Assembly (NCBI RefSeq): GCF_018917935.1
Contig: NZ_JAHLPN010000024.1
Span: 1-44,405 of the forward strand
Length of the DNA stretch: 44,405 nucleotides
Reading direction: 5' to 3'
Source: Kineothrix sp. MSJ-39
Lineage (GTDB): Bacteria > Bacillota > Clostridia > Lachnospirales > Lachnospiraceae
The notes below the pieces were generated by a model, which saw nothing but the letters and a program-made list of their open reading frames with translations, had not been told where the DNA came from and did not search any database. This document shows, one piece after another, positions 8,101 to 16,858 of the stretch (position 1 is the stretch's first letter; the number at the start of each line of letters is the position of its first letter). The position numbers were made by a program, and so were the translations under genes.

Positions 8101-8809
8101 GTGCATTCAGCCGATAGCCTGCACCCCAGACGGTTTCCAGCAGCTTCGGATTTTTGCTGTCCTCTTCTATTTTTTCCCGGATCCGGTTGATATGCACCAT
8201 GACGGTTGCATTATCTCCCATATACTCATAGCCCCAGACCGCTTCAAAAAGCTGTTCCTTGGAAAACACGATATTAGGATGCTTCGCCAGAAACAACAGC
8301 AGTTCAAATTCTCTGTTAGGCAGGCGGAGTTCCTTTCCATCCTTATACACCTTCCAGCTTTCCGGCAATATGGTAAGCGATCCGATCCTGATCTCCTCGG
8401 GCTTTTTCTCCTCCGTCGCTGCGCCTGCCAGCCGTTCATACTGCCTGATATTGGCATGCACTCTGGCAACCAGCTCCGCCGGATCAAACGGTTTGGCGAT
8501 ATAATCATCCGCGCCCAATCCCAGTCCACGGATTTTGTCTACGGATTCCGTCCGCGCAGTTACCATCAGAACAGGGATCGTAAGCTTCAGATTTTCCCGG
8601 ATCTCCTTGCATAACACATAACCGCTCTTACCGGGCAGCATCAGATCCAGTAAGATCAGATCAAATTTTTCCTTCTGCAGAAGCTCTGTCACACTGCCGC
8701 CATCCTCTGCGACCACGGTTGTAAAACCGGATGCCTGCAAATAGGCTTCTTCTATCATACTGATATCCGCATCGTCCTCCACGATCAAGATTCTCTTTCC
8801 TTCCGCCAC
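8093..8809 (-). CDS. OmpR-family response regulator
   Basis: Cytoplasmic DNA-binding regulator of 238 aa. The receiver domain has acidic pocket EDD at 11-13, phospho-acceptor D55 (LLDLMLPG), T84 and K106 (AKPFDP). A winged-helix domain follows from about 140 (LRLPNREFELLLFLAKHPN, TVMVHINRIREKIE, LLETVWGAGYRL). It looks like the VanR/YclJ sort. Start: GTG at 8809, seven bases after AAGGAAC; no ATG is nearby. It lies 21 bases after the kinase gene, clearly its partner. The matching operators before the kinase and before popT suggest this protein activates both, that is, itself and the envelope operon. Confidence 0.95.
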   Translation of the reverse strand: MAEGKRILIVEDDADISMIEEAYLQASGFTTVVAEDGGSVTELLQKEKFDLILLDLMLPGKSGYVLCKEIRENLKLTIPVLMVTARTESVDKIRGLGLGADDYIAKPFDPAELVARVHANIRQYERLAGAATEEKKPEEIRIGSLTILPESWKVYKDGKELRLPNREFELLLFLAKHPNIVFSKEQLFEAVWGYEYMGDNATVMVHINRIREKIEEDSKNPKLLETVWGAGYRLNAPV

Positions 8810-8830
8810 TTTCTCTGTTCCTTTCTCTTT

Positions 8831-10021
8831 TTATATTTCATCTGCACTTTCTGCTTTTTGTGGGAATTCCATCACTATCTGCAGCCCATGCTTACTTTCA
8901 GCCCTTACCTGACCGCCCATTGCCTGTGTCAGATATTTGACAATGTATAGTCCCAATCCGTTTCCTTCCTTTTTGTTGCGAGATTCATCGCCGCGATAAA
9001 ATTCATCAAATAAATACGGCAGTTTCTCTGCTGCAACACCGACACCATGATCTGCAAAGCAGATCTGCCATCTGTCCTGCTTCCGGGAAAGCGTAATCTC
9101 CATTTGCAGCGGTTTTACCTCACTGTATTTCCGGCTGTTTTCCAGCAGATTATCCAAAATACGCTGTAGCTGCTCGGGATCTGCCATTACATGCGCAGAC
9201 TCTGTTTCTCCTGCCAGCTCATCCGCACGATCCTCCACCTGAAATGAGAGCGTTTCCTCCTCTCCCAGATAGCTCTGCTTTCCCTGTACATAGTCCCGCA
9301 AAAATGCGGTCAGATCCAGCTTTTGCTGATGAAGCGGCATATTTCCCGTTTCCAGCTTGGAAAGGTAAAACAACTGATTGAGCAGCATATCCATGTCCTC
9401 TGTCCTGCGGTAAGCCGTCTGCAAAAACTTTTCCGTCTGCGCAGGCGACGTGGCAATGCCATCCAGTACCGCCTTGATCATGCCTTTTACGGCAGTCAGC
9501 GGTGTTTTCAGATCATGAGAAATACCTGCGATCATATCCGTCCGTGCCTTTTCGTATTTCCGGTTCCGCTCCTGCTGCTCCAAAATATGCTGCTGCATTT
9601 CATTAAATGTCGTACATACCGTTTCAAATTCCGCATCCCCCGTATAATCGATCTCTTCCGTCAAATCATTTTCCCGGATACGGTTAGCACCCGTTTCCAG
9701 TGCTTTCAGCGGCTTACTGATATGGTTTGCCAGATGCCTCGTACAGATCTGGCTGACCAGAATAAGCGCACAGATGCAAAACAACGCATCTACCAGAAAC
9801 AGCAGTATAAATGAATTTTTATGAATTGTCCAGTCTGCCAGCAGCTCTTCCACCTGATCCGAATCGATCACCGATTCCATGGTCTGCTGCCACTCTTTCT
9901 CGATCGACTCCGCGTACAGCTTTACCATACCCAGATTGATGAGCACCATTGCGAATAATGCGATCAATATCGTTACCGCATTGGAAATAAAGATCCTCTG
10001 TCTTACCGTTGTCTTTTTCAT
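8831..10021 (-). CDS. Sensor histidine kinase, HAMP-containing
   Basis: Membrane sensor of 396 aa: helix at about 14-35, a short extracytoplasmic loop of about 60 residues (IEKEWQQTMESVIDSDQVEELLADW), a second helix (FILLFLVDALFCICALILV), HAMP, then HisKA with AGISHDLKTPLTAVKG. The ATPase domain shows the N box (DNLLENSRKYSE), G1 (DHGVGV), F box (FYRGDESRNKKEG) and G2 (GNGLGLYIVK). The start at 10021 follows AAAGGAG; the in-frame start at 10072 lies in the promoter. The small sensor loop is typical of kinases that sense membrane or cell-wall stress in or near the bilayer. It is the first gene of the operon, followed by the regulator and then the PopT operon. Confidence 0.94.
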   Translation of the reverse strand: MKKTTVRQRIFISNAVTILIALFAMVLINLGMVKLYAESIEKEWQQTMESVIDSDQVEELLADWTIHKNSFILLFLVDALFCICALILVSQICTRHLANHISKPLKALETGANRIRENDLTEEIDYTGDAEFETVCTTFNEMQQHILEQQERNRKYEKARTDMIAGISHDLKTPLTAVKGMIKAVLDGIATSPAQTEKFLQTAYRRTEDMDMLLNQLFYLSKLETGNMPLHQQKLDLTAFLRDYVQGKQSYLGEEETLSFQVEDRADELAGETESAHVMADPEQLQRILDNLLENSRKYSEVKPLQMEITLSRKQDRWQICFADHGVGVAAEKLPYLFDEFYRGDESRNKKEGNGLGLYIVKYLTQAMGGQVRAESKHGLQIVMEFPQKAESADEI

Positions 10022-10042
10022 CCCAGACCACTCCTTTGTATG

Positions 10043-10100
10043 ATCGTAACAGACAACCCTAAAGAAATGCAATGGTTAGTTCTAAACAAATGCTAAACAG
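10043..10100 (-). promoter_or_regulatory. Autoregulated promoter of the two-component system
   Basis: Minus-strand block. GTTTAGCATTTGTTTAGAA (10080-10098) differs from the popT operator at one base. Then come a third half-site TTTAGGG (10057-10063) and an extended -10, TGTTACGAT (hexamer 10043-10048). Spacings are identical to the popT block. The -35 is poor. About 21 bases separate the -10 from the start codon. Confidence 0.78.
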
Positions 10101-10118
10101 AATACATTTCCGCATAAA

Positions 10119-10150
10119 AAAGAGACATCCATTTCCATGAATGCCTCTTT
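10119..10150 (-). terminator. Terminator after cstA
   Basis: On the minus strand: AAAGAG-g-CAT-t-CAT paired with ATG-g-ATG-t-CTCTTT around a four-base loop, followed by a T run. It lies 29 bases after the cstA stop and insulates the two-component promoter. Confidence 0.8.
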
Positions 10151-10178
10151 CTGTATCTAACTGTTATTCGTCTTCCGA

Positions 10179-11912
10179 TTAAGCGTTAGCCTTTTTTGCC
10201 TTCTGACCCTTCAGTGTCTGGATACCTTCAATTACAAGGATGACAGCCAGAACGATCAGTAATGCGCCAAGAATTACCTGTGCATATGGACCCCAGTCAG
10301 CTCCGCCTGCAGCGATGATACCAATCTGGTTCTTTACTGTCAGAGCAAGTGAGCAGATCGTAACAACGATCATGAACGCCATAGGAATTAAGAACATCTT
10401 GTTGTTCTTTCCTGCATTACCAAGCCATGTAGCAACTGCTAACAGACCGATACCTGCAAGTAACTGGTTAGCTGCACCAAACAGACCCCAGATCTTAGCA
10501 TATCCTGTCATACCAAGTAAGATACCAAGTACAACTGTTAAGATTGTTGCGAAATATGGATTAACCATAACCTTCTTCCAGCCTTCCTTAATATCCTTTG
10601 GTGTCTGACCAGGCTCAAGCCAGAATTCCTGGAACATGAAACGTGCAAGACGTGTTGCTGTATCCAGAGATGTCAGACAGAAAGCTGAATATGTAAGTAC
10701 GAGCAGAGAGTTCAGTACTGTGTAGCTGCCCGGGATAACATCGTCAACCATGTGAGCGATACCACCACCGAAGATAGCTGTTGCACCAACAAGTGCGCTG
10801 TCAGGGTTTGCCTGATTCCACTTGTAAGCATAACCGATTGCACAAAGAGTTAATACAGCAAGTACACACTCAAGGAGCATTCCGCCGTAAGCGATCGGCT
10901 TTGCATCTTTTTCTTTGTCAAGCTGTTTAGATGTTGTACCTGAGGAAACCAGTGAATGGAAACCTGAGATAGCACCACATGCAACTGTTGTGAACAGTAC
11001 AGGGAACAGATACTGGATACCGTTTCCGTTATCTACTGCAAAACCTGTTACTGCCGGGAAACTTGCATCAAATGTAGGATGTGCTACAACAACAGCGAAT
11101 ACGGCAACTGCAAGCATTGCATAAAGCAGGAATGAGCTTAAGTAGTCACGTGGCTGCAGAAGGATCCATACAGGTGTTACAGATGCGATCGCAATGTAAA
11201 GACCTACGATCCACATCCATGTCTTTGTTGACAGATAAATCGGATGGAAATTCATACCAACTGCCATGATCAGAACGATCGCAAGTACACCGATGATAGA
11301 AGCAACGCCCATTGGCACATTCTTACGGTATACAAAGAAACCGAATACGATAGCGATCAGGATGAATAATACAGAGATCATAGCAACAGATGCAGGTGTA
11401 GCGGATTTAGCTACATCCAGTGCACCACTTTCATCATATACAGCGCCGAATGTTGATGCTACGATTGAAGCAAAAGCAGCTACAACAAGGATCAGTGTCA
11501 GGTATGAGAAAATAATGAACAGCTGTTTTGCACGCTTGCTCATGTTAGCGGAGATGATCTCTCCAATTGACTGGCCTTTATTGCGGACAGATGCAAAAAG
11601 TGCGCCAAAGTCATGCACACCACCGAAGAAGATACCTCCGATGAGAATCCAAAGAGTTACAGGCAGCCAACCAAAGATTGCTGCGCCGATCGGTCCTGTG
11701 ATAGGGCCTGCACCTGCGATTGATGAAAAATGATGTCCCATCAGAACCGGTGCTTTTGCCGGAACATAGTCCACACCGTCTTCCATTGTATGAGCCGGTG
11801 TCTCAGTTTTGCTCTCACCAACGCCCCACTGCTTGCAAAGCCATCCACCGTAGAAGATGTAGCCGATTACAAGAATGGCAACACAGATGAGAAGAAGTAC
11901 TAATGAATTCAT
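10179..11912 (-). CDS. cstA: CstA family peptide/pyruvate transporter
   Basis: Polytopic membrane protein of 577 aa, the short form common in Firmicutes, with about 16 helices. The N-terminal hallmark is present: YVPAKAPVLMGHHFSSIAGAGPITGPIGA, then GGVHDFGALFASVRNKGQSIGEI. The middle has ACGAISGFHSLVSSGTTSKQL, and later LTSLDTATRLARFM and NQLLAGIGLLA. CstA relatives import peptides or pyruvate during carbon limitation. The ATG follows GGGAG. The small YbdD/DUF466 partner found in enterobacteria is absent; instead a 177-aa unrecognised gene precedes it by 22 bases in the same operon. A strong terminator follows. Confidence 0.93.
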   Translation of the reverse strand: MNSLVLLLICVAILVIGYIFYGGWLCKQWGVGESKTETPAHTMEDGVDYVPAKAPVLMGHHFSSIAGAGPITGPIGAAIFGWLPVTLWILIGGIFFGGVHDFGALFASVRNKGQSIGEIISANMSKRAKQLFIIFSYLTLILVVAAFASIVASTFGAVYDESGALDVAKSATPASVAMISVLFILIAIVFGFFVYRKNVPMGVASIIGVLAIVLIMAVGMNFHPIYLSTKTWMWIVGLYIAIASVTPVWILLQPRDYLSSFLLYAMLAVAVFAVVVAHPTFDASFPAVTGFAVDNGNGIQYLFPVLFTTVACGAISGFHSLVSSGTTSKQLDKEKDAKPIAYGGMLLECVLAVLTLCAIGYAYKWNQANPDSALVGATAIFGGGIAHMVDDVIPGSYTVLNSLLVLTYSAFCLTSLDTATRLARFMFQEFWLEPGQTPKDIKEGWKKVMVNPYFATILTVVLGILLGMTGYAKIWGLFGAANQLLAGIGLLAVATWLGNAGKNNKMFLIPMAFMIVVTICSLALTVKNQIGIIAAGGADWGPYAQVILGALLIVLAVILVIEGIQTLKGQKAKKANA

Positions 11913-11934
11913 TTACTCTTTCTCCCTTCAATAT

Positions 11935-12468
11935 TTACGAATATAGTACCTTTTTCATAAATTTCGCTGTGTGGCGGCCGCCCCTGTTCGCGTCAATCTG
12001 TCCTGTTGACAGCTCTACAAGTGCAGTATGGTGATCCATCCAGCCATGCAGTGAAAAATGAAAACTTTTTGATATGCGGCACTTTTTCAGTGCCTTTCTG
12101 GCATCTTCATCGCAAGTATCGCAGATGAAGACAGGCGTAATATAAGACGCCATATGTCCCGGTCCGACATGCAGACGGTTCATGCCATCTTCATGTACAA
12201 AATCTCTCCACTTCTGATACAGCTCAAGAGTGAGATGCGGGATATTCAAAAAATATAAGAATTCTTCTGTATCAGCAGTCCAAAGCTCAGCCTTTTTGGA
12301 AATGACATATTGCCCTGAATGCTCAAAAAAATCACAGCGCGCTGTGATCGGGTTCCGGTCATCTTCGTCCGGATGAATGTTATAACTGGATCTGTAGCTC
12401 TTCAAAAGCCGTTCTATCGCGGTTTCTCTTGTATAATCCATGTTGTTCAATTCACTCCATATACTCAA
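11935..12468 (-). CDS. Unrecognised protein upstream of cstA
   Basis: Soluble, 177 aa, not assigned to a family I recognise. No signal peptide or membrane helix. It contains a CDTCDED segment, several His (SFHFSLHGWMDHHTAL) and a basic C-terminus (RGGRHTAKFMKKVLYS), so a metal- or ligand-binding role is conceivable but unproven. An internal ATG at 12441 (MDYTRET) with GGAG some 12 bases upstream is an alternative start. It lies 22 bases before cstA with no terminator between, so the two are cotranscribed. A link to cstA use is inferred from position only. Upstream lies a small palindrome at 12510-12529. Confidence 0.72.
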   Translation of the reverse strand: MSIWSELNNMDYTRETAIERLLKSYRSSYNIHPDEDDRNPITARCDFFEHSGQYVISKKAELWTADTEEFLYFLNIPHLTLELYQKWRDFVHEDGMNRLHVGPGHMASYITPVFICDTCDEDARKALKKCRISKSFHFSLHGWMDHHTALVELSTGQIDANRGGRHTAKFMKKVLYS

Positions 12469-12509
12469 TTATAAAAACTTTATAAACTATAACCTATTTA
12501 TAATAATAT

Positions 12510-12529
12510 GTTGCGTCCATTTTCGCAAC
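12510..12529. promoter_or_regulatory. Possible operator before the cstA operon
   Basis: GTTGCG-N8-CGCAAC, six-base perfect arms in an AT-rich intergenic stretch, 42 bases before the first start codon of the operon. It could be a repressor site; the regulator is unknown. Confidence 0.35.
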
Positions 12530-12550
12530 CTGTTTTGAAAAAAAATATCA

Positions 12551-12610
12551 AAAAAAGGCGGAAAATATACAAAACATGTCGTTTTGTATCAAGTTTTGCC
12601 GCCTTTTTTA
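12551..12610 (-). terminator. Strong terminator after the AAA+ gene
   Basis: Long interrupted inverted repeat: AAAAAAGGCGG at one end, GCCGCCTTTTTT at the other, with ATACAAAAC/GTTTTGTAT pairing inside. T-runs on both strands make it potentially bidirectional. Confidence 0.85.
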
Positions 12611-12651
12611 CAACGATATTACTTTCTTTAGAATGATATTGATTTTATTTT

Positions 12652-14136
12652 CTACGCAAACAGTTCTTTCACCGCCTGTGCGTCGAAAGTAACCTGCTTT
12701 TTGTGATCTACCTCGATCTGATAAAGGGCATTGGCTGCAATATGTTCTGCTGCCTGTTCCAGATCACGGACACCTGTTGTATCGGTGAACTGCGTGATCA
12801 CCTGATCCAGTCCATCATCTGTGATAATACATTCATTTTCTAAGAGCCCGATCCGTTTCAGTACCTTTGGCAGTGCAAATCTGCTGAAGATCACTTTCTT
12901 TTCCTCAAATGTATAATCCGGGATATCGATCACGGCAAAACGTGACATCAGTGGAGCACTGATATCCTCTTTATTGTTTGCAGTTGCAATCGGATAAACA
13001 CCAAATGTCGGAATCATACATTCAATATAGTTATCCGTAAAGCCAAGGTTATCAAGCAAGGTCAGAAGAACATCTGCCGGATTGCCGTTTCCTTTGCCGG
13101 AAGCTGCTTTGTCCAGCTCATTGATGATAAATACCAGATTGGATTCCCCGGCGATGGAGAATGCTTCCATAATAATACCCGGCTTTGCATTTGCATAAAT
13201 ACGGGAGCTTCCTGTAAGCTGCTCCGGATCGTTGATGGAGCTCATATCAAGTGTAGCCCACGGCAGTTTTAAAATACGCGCTACCGCATAGGCAATCTGG
13301 GATTTACCGGTTCCTGCAGGGCCGACAAGCAGAAGGCCGTAAGCAGGCAGTGTATGCGTTCTGTTGATCTGGATGATCGTTTCCATGATACGCTGCTTCA
13401 CGCGTTCCAGTCCGTACAGCTCTTCATCTAAGATCTTTCTGGCTTCTACCGGATCGATCGCCTCAAAATAATCGCTCTTCCACTGTACATTCATCATAAT
13501 GGAAAGAGCACGCTGTGCATGACGGCGTTCCTCCGGGGAAACCTCATGGGATCTTGCCACAGCAAGGTTCCGTCTTGCCCAGAGTCTGATATTATCGGGA
13601 AGTGTTCTGCCTGCGCAGGTCATGAAATCGGAAATACTCTGCAGGCTGGTGATCTTCATATCATCGCCTTCCTCTTCCGCATCATCATCCTCTTCAATCT
13701 CTTCCACTGCTGTCATGGACAACAGTCTTTCGATCATATACTGTAAAAATCCGTCTGCTGCGGAGAGCTTTGTCCCACCGCCAAATGCAGTTTCACGGAT
13801 TCTGTATACCGCATAACCATCCTCTGTATTTTTGCCGGAAAGACGGACATTGATCCGGTTCTCTCCCAGCCACTTGATCAGATTCACAAATCTGGCATCT
13901 ACCTTTAAAATATCGGCCGGATAGGTTTCTCCTTCTTCCTTGAATTCAAAAGAGGTTCTTTTTGTCTGATTGGTGAAAAGACCGTTTGTATGATGTTTCC
14001 ACTGCTGCTCTTTGTTACTGATCACAAGGATCGGATCCTCCGGGCTTTTCTCCTTTGCGTCTGACAGAAACGTTGTATAAGTACAGACATCCTCTATCTT
14101 TCCTGTCCCTTTTCCACTAAAATCAAAAACCGGCAT
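12652..14136 (-). CDS. Lon-like AAA+ ATPase without protease domain
   Basis: Cytoplasmic protein of 494 aa. The first 150 residues are unrecognised and end in an acidic run (EEIEEDDDAEEEGDD). A Lon-like linker (ARKILDEELYGLERVKQRIMETI) leads into an AAA+ module: Walker A GPAGTGKS at 272-279, Walker B region VFIINELDK (335-343), sensor 1 ATANN, arginine finger SRF near 399, sensor 2 GVRDLEQ near 457. The chain stops there, so the Ser-Lys protease domain of Lon is absent. The Walker B aspartate is Asn339 (codon AAT), while the catalytic Glu340 is kept. Such proteins may act as unfoldase, disaggregase or scaffold. The ATG has AAGGAG upstream. It is monocistronic between an ABC operon and a terminator. 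Confidence 0.85.
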   Translation of the reverse strand: MPVFDFSGKGTGKIEDVCTYTTFLSDAKEKSPEDPILVISNKEQQWKHHTNGLFTNQTKRTSFEFKEEGETYPADILKVDARFVNLIKWLGENRINVRLSGKNTEDGYAVYRIRETAFGGGTKLSAADGFLQYMIERLLSMTAVEEIEEDDDAEEEGDDMKITSLQSISDFMTCAGRTLPDNIRLWARRNLAVARSHEVSPEERRHAQRALSIMMNVQWKSDYFEAIDPVEARKILDEELYGLERVKQRIMETIIQINRTHTLPAYGLLLVGPAGTGKSQIAYAVARILKLPWATLDMSSINDPEQLTGSSRIYANAKPGIIMEAFSIAGESNLVFIINELDKAASGKGNGNPADVLLTLLDNLGFTDNYIECMIPTFGVYPIATANNKEDISAPLMSRFAVIDIPDYTFEEKKVIFSRFALPKVLKRIGLLENECIITDDGLDQVITQFTDTTGVRDLEQAAEHIAANALYQIEVDHKKQVTFDAQAVKELFA

Positions 14137-14196
14137 TTTTTATCTCCTTTTTCTTTCCTAAGTATTCTTTGTACACGCTCTTCTTCTATGAAACCA

Positions 14197-14228
14197 CAAA
14201 ATCCGGAATTTTACAATTCCGGATTTTG
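14197..14228 (-). terminator. Perfect hairpin after the ABC permease gene
   Basis: Fourteen-base perfect stem (CAAAATCCGGAATT / AATTCCGGATTTTG) with a four-base loop, 15 bases after the permease stop. The following T-run is short, so termination may be incomplete. Confidence 0.6.
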
Positions 14229-14242
14229 CAAATCAGTCATCC

Positions 14243-16846
14243 TTATTCTACATTTTTGAGTGCTTCATCCATCGGGATCTTCTTGATACGGTTAAAATCA
14301 AAGCACATCACGATCAGATAACCGATCAGAACGAATACAAACATCTTCAGATATCCGGCCGGCTCCACCATAAAAGTAAACCATCCGCTGTAAGTTGCCA
14401 TCATGGCCGCCCATACGTAAACGATCACTTTTTCACCCAGAAAGACGGTAACTGCATCAATAAGCACCACGGCGATCGTAGTCGCCATCAGATAAAGTCC
14501 TGCAATTTCACTGTTTTTATACCCCAGGATCTTTGTCATGGAAATGGCATTTTCGTTTTTCTCAATGATCAGCTTTGTCAGAAGGTAGATCATAACGATC
14601 GCAAGCAGAATACACAAATATTGGAAATAGGTCATATAACTTCCCATGGAATGATCCAGCTGGTCGCACATCTTTGTGATATCACGGATCGTGATCACCG
14701 TTGCGACCTGATCTTCCGCCAGATCCGTGATCTCGGTATCGGAAAGGAAACCACCAAACTGCCCGTCTTTCAGATCAAATACCTTACCAAACTGACTGAT
14801 CGGCATAAAGACCGCAATACTCTGACACTTTTCATAAATGCCCGCAACTTTGAACGTATACTGTTTGTTTTCGTATTTCTCATCCAGTGTTACTGTATCA
14901 CCTTTCGTCAGGTTGTATTTTTCACTGAACGGCTTTGCGATATAAACCTCTCCCTCTTTCAGGGCAGAAAGTCCGTCGATCTGTACATACCGGCTATCAT
15001 CTTCTATACCATAGACCGATACTTCTTCATCAAACGTGTCACTCTTCTTCTGCAGGGATGTCATATCAAACTTCTCCGCATCCGCATTTTCTGTTGTGAC
15101 CGTATTGCCATCCTCATCCTCATAATCGGAAAGCACATACTGATATTTTGCAAACATCATACTTTCGGCGTTGTCCTTATAATATTGCAGGGTACTTGGC
15201 ATACCGACTGCCATGGCAAGCAGTACCATTATAAAGAAGATACCGACAAACAGAACCAGATAATTGGGAATATTCTGGAACAGAATACGCAGACGGAATC
15301 TGTTTAAGAAGCTCCAGCGTGGCAATCTCATTGCTTTCTTCCGCTTGTTTTTCTTCAGATCATGACGCAAAAACTGCAGCGGCGTATGACGCATCATTCC
15401 GGTAATGATGAGCAGGTTCACGACCAGCATCAGAATGACCGGAATCAAAGTTGTTTTCACAAATGCCTCCGCATTCCATATGGTTTCATACGTTGGCAGA
15501 CTGTAACTGTTATAATACATGGAAACAACCACTTTTTTAAATACCGTATAGCCAAGTACATTTCCGATCACAGCCGCAAACAACGTTACGATCACCGGCA
15601 TGGAAAGATAATGTCTGACGAGTTCTCCTCTTGTATAGCCGGATGCGCGCAGTGTTCCGATCGCTGAGGCTTCCTTTACGATCGTATTATTGATTGTGAT
15701 TGCAAAGATGAACGCGATAATACCGATCAGAATATATAAAAGAACGCCGCCCATTGCCTCATCCGATCCCATATCCTCTGTTGCAAAGGTGATCGCCGGA
15801 TTTGCATAAGCAGGTACATAGTCTGCAATCTCATTGTCACAAGCGACCGTCTGGGTCAGGAGTGCACGCATGAAATCATCGGACTGTTTTTTGGCTGCCA
15901 CATCATCTGCCGGTTTTTCCTCATAAACCCATGCATATGTGAAATGAACTTTTTTATGCAAACTGCTAAAGCCTTCCTCTGTCACCATTGCCACATCAAA
16001 TTTCAGTGCATCGAACATAAAATCCGTTGCTTTTTCATGCAGTGTCGCATAATTCACATAGGCGATCAGCCCGGTTACACGAAACTTCTTTCCGGATACG
16101 GAAACGGTATCTCCCACCTTTATGCCAACGTTGTCCGCATGCATACGGTCAATGGCAATTTCGTCTGCTTTCTCCGGAAGCTGCCCGTCCAGAATGCAGG
16201 CCTCGTTGACTGCATCCGTTCTGGCATAAACTCGGATGGTTCCGTCCGTTTCACCGTCATTGTTGTAATCTTCCTCTTCATTCCGGTAGGAATTTTCATA
16301 AACCGTTGTCTTTACCGCCCGAAAATCCGGATCATTTAATTCATATTTTTCTTCCGCATCCGCATATTCATCGTCTATCTTATCCCGGATCTCCTGCAGT
16401 GCTTTCTCATAGGCTTCCTGATATGCCTCATCATAAGCGGTCTGATAAGCGCCCGTCTGTTTTGCAGCCTCCAGCATTTCCGGCGACATGGTTTCTGCCA
16501 TCTGCGCATCAAATTTTTCATCAAATTCTTTTTTGAACTTCTCATCCAGTTCTTTGGTTGCTTTGTCCAGATAGTACTGCTTTACATCTGCCTTTTCGCC
16601 GGTCTCGATCGCAGCAAGCAGATCTGCATCTGCCTTTTTCTGCAGTTCAAAATGACCGTCCTCCAGCTTATACTTTGTTTTTCCGTCCTCTGCGGCTTTC
16701 AGCATACTTCCGTTTGCCACATACATACCGGATACAAAGCCGATCGTCAGGATCAGGAAAAGTGCCACTACCAGATATTTCTTCCAGTCACCGGAAAGTT
16801 CCCGCGGGATTCTTTTGATCAGGGGATTTTTGGTTCTTTTCTTCAT
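14243..16846 (-). CDS. FtsX/MacB-type ABC transporter permease
   Basis: Large permease (867 aa). A first helix (YLVVALFLILTIGFVSGMYVA) is followed by a long extracytoplasmic region up to about 370, three helices (LLYILIGIIAFIFAITI and following), a second extracytoplasmic loop, and three final helices (DQLDHSMGSYMTYFQYLCILLAIVMIYLL onward): the two-FtsX-domain plan. Residues 90-180 are highly charged and probably coiled coil. D196-YNND-G201-ETD reads like an EF-hand/dockerin calcium loop. The ATG at 16846 lies eight bases after AAGGGG; a GTG nine bases earlier is less likely. Twelve bases separate it from the ATPase gene. Relatives export antimicrobial peptides or lipids, or act as envelope mechanotransducers; the substrate is unknown. 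Confidence 0.9.
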   Translation of the reverse strand: MKKRTKNPLIKRIPRELSGDWKKYLVVALFLILTIGFVSGMYVANGSMLKAAEDGKTKYKLEDGHFELQKKADADLLAAIETGEKADVKQYYLDKATKELDEKFKKEFDEKFDAQMAETMSPEMLEAAKQTGAYQTAYDEAYQEAYEKALQEIRDKIDDEYADAEEKYELNDPDFRAVKTTVYENSYRNEEEDYNNDGETDGTIRVYARTDAVNEACILDGQLPEKADEIAIDRMHADNVGIKVGDTVSVSGKKFRVTGLIAYVNYATLHEKATDFMFDALKFDVAMVTEEGFSSLHKKVHFTYAWVYEEKPADDVAAKKQSDDFMRALLTQTVACDNEIADYVPAYANPAITFATEDMGSDEAMGGVLLYILIGIIAFIFAITINNTIVKEASAIGTLRASGYTRGELVRHYLSMPVIVTLFAAVIGNVLGYTVFKKVVVSMYYNSYSLPTYETIWNAEAFVKTTLIPVILMLVVNLLIITGMMRHTPLQFLRHDLKKNKRKKAMRLPRWSFLNRFRLRILFQNIPNYLVLFVGIFFIMVLLAMAVGMPSTLQYYKDNAESMMFAKYQYVLSDYEDEDGNTVTTENADAEKFDMTSLQKKSDTFDEEVSVYGIEDDSRYVQIDGLSALKEGEVYIAKPFSEKYNLTKGDTVTLDEKYENKQYTFKVAGIYEKCQSIAVFMPISQFGKVFDLKDGQFGGFLSDTEITDLAEDQVATVITIRDITKMCDQLDHSMGSYMTYFQYLCILLAIVMIYLLTKLIIEKNENAISMTKILGYKNSEIAGLYLMATTIAVVLIDAVTVFLGEKVIVYVWAAMMATYSGWFTFMVEPAGYLKMFVFVLIGYLIVMCFDFNRIKKIPMDEALKNVE

Positions 16847-16858
16847 ATTGTCCACCCC

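Noticed and set aside
12483-12505. LytTR-type binding sites before the cstA operon
   Set aside because: Pyruvate-responsive control of CstA by LytTR regulators is known, but no direct repeats of the expected kind were found.
14621-15307. 228-codon plus-strand open frame
   Set aside because: Shadow of the FtsX permease gene.
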